Of a stretch of 34,241 bases of DNA, positions 27,781 through 34,241 are shown piece after piece. The notes beneath the pieces were generated by a model. That model was given only the letters and a program-made list of their open reading frames with translations, was not told the origin of the DNA and made no database searches. The stretch is from assembly GCA_018302685.1 (NCBI GenBank), contig JAGVZK010000010.1, positions 1-34,241 on the forward strand. The letters run 5' to 3'. Position 1 is the stretch's first letter. Each line of letters starts with the position of its first letter. Source of the DNA: Candidatus Woesearchaeota archaeon (GTDB taxonomy: Archaea; Nanobdellota; Nanobdellia; SCGC-AAA011-G17; GW2011-AR20). A program made the position numbers and the translations under genes.

Positions 27781-28736
27781 CCCTGGATAGGAAATAGTAA
27801 TCCGTACATTATCAGATACTCACCGGTTAGATAAAAGTCAGGATAATCATCAAGATAAACCTGCTGGTTATCTTCCGAGTTTTCAGTGAAGTAATAGTAG
27901 TCTGTGGTCGTGTAATGGTTTGGATTTGCATAGTATCTTGTGTTTATGAAGGATGCTATTCCATATGGCGATGGTGATGACAGCTGGCCTGTCAGCCTTT
28001 GAAGGAATGAAGGCGCGGTTGTCGAAGCTACATAAGTGATGGTTTCTATGTCGGAAATCAGTGCACTCTCGTTCCATTCCTGATGCTTGGCTTCAAATAT
28101 TGTGACGTTTCTTGCAGCCAATCCCAAATTCTCATTTTCAATTATTCTCGCAGGATCCCTGAAATTGTAAAGCGGAATCTTCGCAGTTACATTCTGATTA
28201 GGGTAGTAGAAGAACGTATCCTGATCCTTTGATGAGATGTTGTAGTACACATTTAGCGATATTGTGAGGTAGAAAGGCTCCTCCTGATAAACATCAATTG
28301 AATTTATGTTTGCATAATTGAAATCAATCCCTGTTAAATTTGCAAGATAGCCCACCTCATCAAATAAATATCTTAAGGTGTAATTGTACCCCTCTTCAAA
28401 CATTAGGTCCTGCTTTGTTTCGAGAAAATATCCATCCTTCATTATCGCATCATATATTATGTCTGGATTTGTCTCAGGGTTAAGATAGGCTCCTGTATTT
28501 TCAATGTATTTTACTATTGATCTTGTTGCCTGGATTCCTGACAGCTCTATAACCTTGGGGATGTATTCCTCGTTTGCTGCCTTTATGAAAGCATTCAGTG
28601 TCTGGACCTCGGAATTTGCCGTCTGCGTCCTTATGCTTGACTGGTTGTTCGAAACTATAAGGAAAGTCAGAAGAATAATAGAAAGGAGTATAGTTGATAT
28701 TAAAGTGAAGATCACTGACTTTTTGTTCATAACCAT
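27777..28736 (-). CDS. pilin-like exported protein
   Basis: MNKKSVIFTLISTILLSIILLTFLIVSNNQSSIRTQ N-terminus followed by a long extracytoplasmic region. Confidence 0.65.
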   Translation of the reverse strand: MVMNKKSVIFTLISTILLSIILLTFLIVSNNQSSIRTQTANSEVQTLNAFIKAANEEYIPKVIELSGIQATRSIVKYIENTGAYLNPETNPDIIYDAIMKDGYFLETKQDLMFEEGYNYTLRYLFDEVGYLANLTGIDFNYANINSIDVYQEEPFYLTISLNVYYNISSKDQDTFFYYPNQNVTAKIPLYNFRDPARIIENENLGLAARNVTIFEAKHQEWNESALISDIETITYVASTTAPSFLQRLTGQLSSPSPYGIASFINTRYYANPNHYTTTDYYYFTENSEDNQQVYLDDYPDFYLTGEYLIMYGLLFPIQG

Positions 28737-29752
28737 ACTTTGATTCTCGCCAATATTGTCTTGAATAAGTTGGATGAAAATATGGAGCAGTCATCCACAC
28801 AGGGGGGATTTGGGTTGTTTAATGAAAATAATACCTCATCTGAAACTGAATTCAGGACATCTGATATTTTTATTTCAAGTTTGTAATCTCTATTGTCACA
28901 TGTCGTCGAATCCCAATTGTAAGTCACTTCCTCATTTTCATTTCTTGGAATGCTATAATCTGTGTATTCATTGATCAAATTGCAGTTCTCAGCCTGGCAG
29001 TTCATTGTGCAAGTGTCAGCATTTACTGGCACATAATCTTGATGTGATTCGCTGTACTTGTAAAGGTAATATTTCACAAACTGTATATTTTCTGGGGCAA
29101 ATTCATAAGGAAGAAGATTGCTCTCTGCATTTATGCTTATTTCAACTGCCCCTGACTGCTCTGAATTTTGAATGGGATTGTTTATAATTAACACAGGGGT
29201 TGTAGCTCCGGTTATTGTGACGTATTCAAATGAAGTGTACTCTTGTCCATTTATCTGCCCTAATTCCACAGAATAAGTAAATGACTGTCCGCCTTCATTA
29301 GGTGCATCCACTGGTACAGATAGTTCACAAAATGAATCTGTGCATACAATTCCTGCAAATGCATTCTGCTCGCTGTTGTAGTAAATCAGTTGATAATTTA
29401 TTTTAGAAGGGTTTGTCACATTTGTCAATATTTCAAACTGCTGGCCTGGAGATGGAAAAGAAGGGCTTAAAGATATATCAAGAGCTCCGCACTGTCCGCA
29501 ATCAGGATCACAAGGAAGGCATTTTACCCCCTCGTAAATATTGTCATTGCATCCGCTCCAGTCTCCATAATCCTGGGGGCATATGTCATCAACAGTTCTT
29601 GAGCAGACATTTTCATAATCGCCCCCGCAGAAGGATGCTGTCGAGCAGAATGTCCCGATTCCTATAGAAGCAGTTTGCCCCCCGACCGCGGCGTACGAAA
29701 CATTCAAACTCACCAAAAGTACAAAAATTAATGGAAATATCTTCTCAAGCAT
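28727..29752 (-). CDS. secreted protein with Cys-rich N-terminal region
   Basis: Signal peptide MLEKIFPLIFVLLVSLNVSYAA; about a dozen Cys in the first ~100 residues; overlaps neighbours on both sides. Confidence 0.7.
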   Translation of the reverse strand: MLEKIFPLIFVLLVSLNVSYAAVGGQTASIGIGTFCSTASFCGGDYENVCSRTVDDICPQDYGDWSGCNDNIYEGVKCLPCDPDCGQCGALDISLSPSFPSPGQQFEILTNVTNPSKINYQLIYYNSEQNAFAGIVCTDSFCELSVPVDAPNEGGQSFTYSVELGQINGQEYTSFEYVTITGATTPVLIINNPIQNSEQSGAVEISINAESNLLPYEFAPENIQFVKYYLYKYSESHQDYVPVNADTCTMNCQAENCNLINEYTDYSIPRNENEEVTYNWDSTTCDNRDYKLEIKISDVLNSVSDEVLFSLNNPNPPCVDDCSIFSSNLFKTILARIKVWL

Positions 29753-30191
29753 TAAGGCACACCTCTTTTGATTCTTGGCTAGCTATGTTGTCACAGTATG
29801 ATTTGTCATTCTTTATCAGAGACTGTATCAAATACAGCCTGTCTTTGCATTGAATGTCATTCCCACAGTCATCAATAGTCTCGGCTATTATAGAACTCAC
29901 AACCATTGTGCACTCCGCCTTATCCTCCTTATCATTTATTTCATTGCACTTCTTGATGTCCTTACTCCTTGCAGCCTCATTTTGGATTATGAAATTGCAT
30001 GAGGTTATGCATGCAGAATTGCCATTGCACCTTGAAATACATGATGAATCCTGAACAGTTTGAGATGGTTCAGAAGCCTGAATAGCATCATCTTGAGACG
30101 GAGGAGCATTAAAAATAGAGAAAATCACAAGGACCACAAACAGGACAGCGACTCCGATGATTATCTTTACAGGAGTATTTATAGCAATCAC
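29745..30191 (-). CDS. small membrane-anchored Cys-rich protein
   Basis: N-terminal TM VKIIIGVAVLFVVLVIFSIF; ten Cys in the exported part. Confidence 0.7.
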   Translation of the reverse strand: MIAINTPVKIIIGVAVLFVVLVIFSIFNAPPSQDDAIQASEPSQTVQDSSCISRCNGNSACITSCNFIIQNEAARSKDIKKCNEINDKEDKAECTMVVSSIIAETIDDCGNDIQCKDRLYLIQSLIKNDKSYCDNIASQESKEVCLNA

Positions 30192-30314
30192 CTCTCTGTT
30201 TTAGCTTGTTTTTTTGTTTATAAATTTAATCCCTGACGCTCTCTTTAGCAATAATTATCATAAATTTATTTATTTAGATGAATTAATCAGAAAATTGTCC
30301 GATTTGAAGAGTCT

Positions 30315-30575
30315 TTGCGTTTTGATGCGAGCGTAGATGTTCCAGGCATTAGTGCGGGATTGCTTGCTTTAGGAGGTCTTAGCGTATATATAAATCCAGA
30401 GAAAATAATACTCCTTAGGGTTTTTGATTTTTACAATCCTTCATATCCTTCTGCTGAAGTGGAAAGAATTTACAAGATGAAATGGTTTATTGATGGGATT
30501 GAACCCCTTAAAGGAGTCCTTAATGACAGAGGAGTAAGTTTGGAAAAGATATTCTCCATCAGTGAGGGGATCTAG
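30315..30575 (+). CDS. hypothetical protein (start codon uncertain, TTG)
   Basis: 86-aa open frame with plausible composition (GLSVYINPEKIILLRVFDFYNPSYPSAEVERIYKMKW); no ATG start. Confidence 0.35.
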   Translation: MRFDASVDVPGISAGLLALGGLSVYINPEKIILLRVFDFYNPSYPSAEVERIYKMKWFIDGIEPLKGVLNDRGVSLEKIFSISEGI

Positions 30576-30655
30576 TGGATCTTCTCTGCCTGTTGCCAAT
30601 GTTACCATAGCCCCCATTTGGCATTTTGCATATAGAAGAATGCGGGCTCCAGCAT

Positions 30656-31750
30656 TTAATTCTTTAGCATGAACTCCCTCAGCTTGTCTTTTGCCTCTTC
30701 TCTTTTATCCTGGTGCTCTTCCAGAAATTTATTCAGTTTAACAATCAATATCTCTTTGATTTCTGACGTCAGCAATTTTCCTGATTTGTAATCATCATAA
30801 ATCTTCTTCAGCTTATTGTCATTGGGCTCAAAGAACATCCTCAGGTACTGGTAGCTTACATCTATGTCTGGATTTCCCCCTTTCTCCTTGTGCTCCTTTA
30901 TTGTAGATCCCCCGCCTGAAAATGCGTATTTTTTTATCTTATCTTCAACTTCTCTTTTTGAGTCGCTCAGGAATATGCTTCCTTCCTTTGACGATGACAT
31001 TTTAGGATTTCCATGAAGGGAGGGGATGAACTTGGCATGAAGTGCTGCAGGCTTCTCAAAGTTGAAATCCTTGTGATCTGCTATGTCCCTGGTCAGCCTT
31101 ATGAATGGATCCTGATCTATCCCTATTGGAACCACACTCAAGTGCCTTCCTTCATTGAACTGTGGGAAAAGAATATGAGCGGCCTGCATCGCCGGATAAA
31201 AGCTCCATCCTATGTTGCTTTCATTCTTCAGCCCAAAAGCGGCCTTGGCTGTGGAGTAAGTTATCCTCTTTGCAATCATCCCAGCATACTTGTACATTTT
31301 TGTGTAGACAAAGTCCTCAAATATGAAAGTCCTCTTTGGCTTGAACCCCAATGCGATGAGATCAAGTATGTTGTCCTTTGAATATTCCAAAGCATCATCA
31401 AAAGTCAGGTTCTCTTTCACGTAAAACTTTTCATCATCGGAGATAGGAATATAAACGTTGCAGTTGAAACTGTCTTGGAGGGACTTAGCGACAAGAAAAG
31501 GCACTAGGTGACCAAGATGCATCCTTTCAGAGGGTCCTCTTCCAGTTATGACAGAAACCTTCATTTTTTTGTCATGATTGTCGAGCCATTTGTCAAAATC
31601 CCTGTGCGAAAAATAAATCCCCCTTCTTAACAGGGGATGAGTGCCGTCAAGCCTTTTTTTAATTCTGTCATTTATCAGAGAAACCCCAAAATCCTTGACG
31701 AGCTTGCTGTAGTCAACCTCACCTTCAACTTCCCAAGGAGTAACTTTCAT
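30656..31750 (-). CDS. trpS: tryptophanyl-tRNA synthetase
   Basis: VITGRGPSERMHLGHLVPF (HIGH-like), DQDPFIRLTRDIA, KMSSSKEGSIFL (KMSKS). Confidence 0.96.
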   Translation of the reverse strand: MKVTPWEVEGEVDYSKLVKDFGVSLINDRIKKRLDGTHPLLRRGIYFSHRDFDKWLDNHDKKMKVSVITGRGPSERMHLGHLVPFLVAKSLQDSFNCNVYIPISDDEKFYVKENLTFDDALEYSKDNILDLIALGFKPKRTFIFEDFVYTKMYKYAGMIAKRITYSTAKAAFGLKNESNIGWSFYPAMQAAHILFPQFNEGRHLSVVPIGIDQDPFIRLTRDIADHKDFNFEKPAALHAKFIPSLHGNPKMSSSKEGSIFLSDSKREVEDKIKKYAFSGGGSTIKEHKEKGGNPDIDVSYQYLRMFFEPNDNKLKKIYDDYKSGKLLTSEIKEILIVKLNKFLEEHQDKREEAKDKLREFMLKN

Positions 31751-31987
31751 GGAAATTTTCAGATTTAGGAATATTTAAGTTTTTGGTTGTTCGACTTTGT
31801 TAAATAAGATGTGTTTATAAAGCTTTCTATTTGTTACTACTAATAAAAGACTATCTAACTATAAGTTCCCCTCCCTTTACGTCTTTATGTGGTGGGGCTT
31901 CGCCATTGAAGACAGCATTCTCAAAAACTTTGATTTTTTGCCTTCGGCATCGTTGCACTAAATTTCAGCCCCACAGGGAATATAACA

Positions 31988-32051
31988 GCGGACGCCGTCC
32001 CTTGTTAAGTTCGTTTCCAGCTTTTACGAAGTTCTGGAAACTTGCGTCCGC
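31988..32051. repeat. nested inverted repeats / potential structured element
   Basis: gcggacgc (31988-31995)/gcgtccgc (32044-32051) enclosing gtttccag (32013-32020)/ctggaaac (32034-32041). Confidence 0.6.
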
Positions 32052-32055
32052 AAAG

Positions 32056-32071
32056 TACTTTTTAGTGGCTA
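32056..32071 (+). repeat. left arm of 16-bp inverted repeat
   Basis: tactttttagtggcta, exact reverse complement of 33664-33679. Confidence 0.9.
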
Positions 32072-32148
32072 GTGTTCAATAGAAAGAGCGAAGAGACACA
32101 TCAAGAACAAATATTAAGGGGACATTTCGTAGTGATTGTAGATGTGTA

Positions 32149-32865
32149 TTATTTTTTACTTACACTCCAAAGAATATTAAAATATATTTTGAACGTGTCT
32201 GCAAACTCTTTTCCCCTAATAACTATTGAAACAACTTCAGTTTCATCAAGTTTTCCAATAATTAGATTGTTTTCATAAATTACAAATCCTACTGAAGAAG
32301 AAAATCTTTCAGGCAAAAATTTATATTCTATCTTTTTAAAGAATTTTAATCTTTCAGATATATTTTTAGTATCTGGTTGTAGTAGTTTTATCTTTAATTG
32401 TTCAAATTTATCTCGTATGTACTTTGAAAACTTAAAACTTTCAACAAGATGTAAACCTCCGCCAACCCAATAGACTTCTTTTCCATTTTCAATTGCATCT
32501 TCTAAGATTGTCTTTATTCCTTGTTTTCCCGTTAATATTTCTATTTTTGTGTTGTTGAATTTTGATTTTTGTAAATTTTGTAAAATAGGCAGAATTGTCT
32601 CTAATGTGAATACTTTTTCATCTATTAATTGTTTTAGTGTTTTAACATCATTCGCATTGAAAAATTTTGTCCCATTAACAATATTATATGTTAATAGACC
32701 TTTAGTGATTAATAATTCTAAGTTATCATAAATAGTTCTTCTGTTGATTCCCGTATTTTTAGAGAGTGTGACTGTTGTTTGTTGCGGAATTTTTAATAAA
32801 GATAAATATATTTTTGATTCTATGGTATTTAATCCTAATTTTTTTAATTCTTCATAGAGTTCCAT
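32149..32865 (-). CDS. TrmB family transcriptional regulator
   Basis: MELYEELKKLGLNTIESKIYLSLLKIPQQTTVTLSKNTGINRRTIYDNLELLITKGLL winged HTH; C-terminal TrmB-like domain; start trimmed from ORF 32149..32964. Confidence 0.88.
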   Translation of the reverse strand: MELYEELKKLGLNTIESKIYLSLLKIPQQTTVTLSKNTGINRRTIYDNLELLITKGLLTYNIVNGTKFFNANDVKTLKQLIDEKVFTLETILPILQNLQKSKFNNTKIEILTGKQGIKTILEDAIENGKEVYWVGGGLHLVESFKFSKYIRDKFEQLKIKLLQPDTKNISERLKFFKKIEYKFLPERFSSSVGFVIYENNLIIGKLDETEVVSIVIRGKEFADTFKIYFNILWSVSKK

Positions 32866-32952
32866 ATCATCAAGGATTCGTTCAAATATATAAAGCTTAC
32901 GGGGGATTTCCCACACATTGATTATTATACTTAATGATGATACCCTTCGATA

Positions 32953-33621
32953 ATGATAAAACACATACTGTTTATGCCTGATGGAAACAGACGATTTGCT
33001 AAAGAAAAAAACATTTCTCTTGAAGAATCATATCTTGTAGGTGCTAAATCTCTTAGATTATTTAGTGATTTTTTTCTTTTAGAAAATAATTGGAATATAT
33101 TAACGATGCATTGGATGTCTAGATACACGCATGGTAGAAATGATGGGAGTCTTAATCCTATCTATGATGCACTATATAATGAATTTACAAAATTACATGA
33201 TGAGAAATATTTTTCTAAAAAAGATATTAAATTCAAGTGGATTGATCATTCTAATAAACTGCCTAAAAATTTGGTAGAACTGTGCCAAATATTAGAGAAA
33301 GAATCCAGTTATGGGGACAAAATATGCTATAATTTATTGGGTTATGATTTGGAAACAGATGAACGAATAGCATATGAACAAACAAATAATTATGAAGATT
33401 TTACAAAAAATAGATTAATTCCTGATATAGATTTGATTATTCGAACTACTGAGATGAGATTATCAAAAGGTCCAGTTTATGCTATGTCTCAAGCACAGAT
33501 GCTCTTAGTTCATAAACTTAATCCAGAATTAACAAGAGACGATTTGGAAAGATCATTACATGAATATAATGCTCTTGTAGAATACAGAAAGATAACGAAT
33601 CCCATTCATTTATCTACTTAA
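32953..33621 (+). CDS. divergent cis-prenyltransferase (UppS-like) homologue
   Basis: ILFMPDGNRRFAKEK (MDGNGRWAK-like) and IRTTEMRLSKG...(IRTSGExRLSN-like); 222 aa. Confidence 0.8.
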   Translation: MIKHILFMPDGNRRFAKEKNISLEESYLVGAKSLRLFSDFFLLENNWNILTMHWMSRYTHGRNDGSLNPIYDALYNEFTKLHDEKYFSKKDIKFKWIDHSNKLPKNLVELCQILEKESSYGDKICYNLLGYDLETDERIAYEQTNNYEDFTKNRLIPDIDLIIRTTEMRLSKGPVYAMSQAQMLLVHKLNPELTRDDLERSLHEYNALVEYRKITNPIHLST

Positions 33622-33663
33622 ACTTTTCTTTTGTAGTCTAAATGTCCCATTCTCCGTCATTCG

Positions 33664-33679
33664 TAGCCACTAAAAAGTA
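33664..33679 (-). repeat. right arm of 16-bp inverted repeat
   Basis: tagccactaaaaagta, exact reverse complement of 32056-32071. Confidence 0.9.
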
Positions 33680-33849
33680 TTGAAATTAACATTGCTTGAC
33701 CTGAAGCGAAGCGGAAGGCACGAGTGGAGCAAGAAGCGACCTCGTGAGTTGAGATTTCGTTCTCAGCCGATTTCGTAGCGTAGTTGCTGAAAGTGTATTA
33801 ATTTTAGAGTAGCGAAAGATTTATAAACGAAATGTTTTTCTTCTAAATT

Positions 33850-34086
33850 ATGGAAGAACTTTATAGAAAAATTAAGAGCGAATTCTATAAGATAATGAAT
33901 ATTGCTTCAATAGCAGGATTTTATATAGGCGGTGCGATGCAATTAAAAGGAATGAACGCCAATAATGATAAGCTGATTGAAGTTGGATTATATACTACTC
34001 TCCTCTCGGCAGGTTATTATTTAGGCAGAAAATTTGCGGAAAAACAATTTAAAAAAGCTTCTAATCTTGAAAATAAACTAAAATAA
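33850..34086 (+). CDS. small membrane-associated hypothetical protein
   Basis: 78 aa, hydrophobic segments IASIAGFYIGGAMQL and YTTLLSAGYYLG; TATA (33820-33827) 30 nt upstream of ATG. Confidence 0.6.
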   Translation: MEELYRKIKSEFYKIMNIASIAGFYIGGAMQLKGMNANNDKLIEVGLYTTLLSAGYYLGRKFAEKQFKKASNLENKLK

Positions 34087-34113
34087 ATCTTTCGCTAAAT
34101 TTCTTTCAGCAAT

Positions 34114-34182
34114 TTCGTTAAAGCTTTGTTAGACAAAGTTGCATAGCAATTTTGTAAATTTTCTTTGTGTGGCTTTAACGAA
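34114..34182. repeat. 11-bp-stem inverted repeat with internal hairpin
   Basis: ttcgttaaagc 34114-34124 / gctttaacgaa 34172-34182; internal ctttgt-tag-acaaag. Confidence 0.65.
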
Positions 34183-34241
34183 GCGAGAAATCATAAGGCT
34201 GAGAATTGCGAGTGAAACGAGCAACCTCGTTGGGTGGGTGG

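Larger units (their letters stand above)
33760..34205. repeat. nested imperfect inverted repeats flanking small ORF
   Basis: ttctcagcc 33760-33768/ggctgagaa 34197-34205; ttgctgaaag 33784-33793/ctttcagcaa 34103-34112; agcgaaagatttat 33811-33824/ataaatctttcgct 34083-34096. Confidence 0.75.

Noticed and set aside
28504-28743. Plus-strand ORFs opposite the pilin-like genes (also 28774..28974, 29005..29187, 29413..29667)
   Set aside because: Shadow ORFs antisense to well-supported exported-protein genes; no own start signals.
31013-31381. 122-aa plus-strand ORF opposite trpS
   Set aside because: Antisense shadow of a highly conserved synthetase gene.
31831-32082. ORF of 83 aa on the plus strand across the hairpin region
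   Set aside because: Composition looks like translated non-coding DNA; region is dominated by inverted repeats, so a structured or element-end interpretation is preferred.
32056-33679. Classical insertion sequence
   Set aside because: No transposase between the inverted repeats and no target-site duplication could be seen outside them.
1-34241. CRISPR array or cas genes
   Set aside because: No regularly spaced direct repeats and no Cas motifs in any ORF.

Overview
This 34.2-kb window is archaeal, most likely from a DPANN-type genome (Woesearchaeota/Pacearchaeota-like; inferred from gene content and compact proteins, not tested). Housekeeping blocks include Rpo7(RpoE')-Spt4-S24e-S27ae, L35Ae-L10e, Rpo6(RpoK)-enolase, S2, psmB-aCPSF1/FttA, HisRS, MetRS, TrpRS, ScpA, two base-excision glycosylases, PepF, SOD and Pcm. 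One tRNA is visible: an intron-containing tRNA-His(GUG) ending 11 nt upstream of hisS. An exported/pilin-like cluster lies at about 25.4-30.2 kb. The right end (about 31.8-34.2 kb) looks like an accessory island. It holds a TrmB-type regulator divergently paired with an atypical cis-prenyltransferase homologue, bounded by a perfect 16-bp inverted repeat, followed by a small membrane-protein gene inside nested inverted repeats. Other notable items are a GH10-like lipoprotein with an apparently lost catalytic acid/base, a minimal SpeD-like protein, and gene relics of a squalene/phytoene-synthase family enzyme and a RelE-type toxin. All calls come from reading sequence and motifs; no database search was run.
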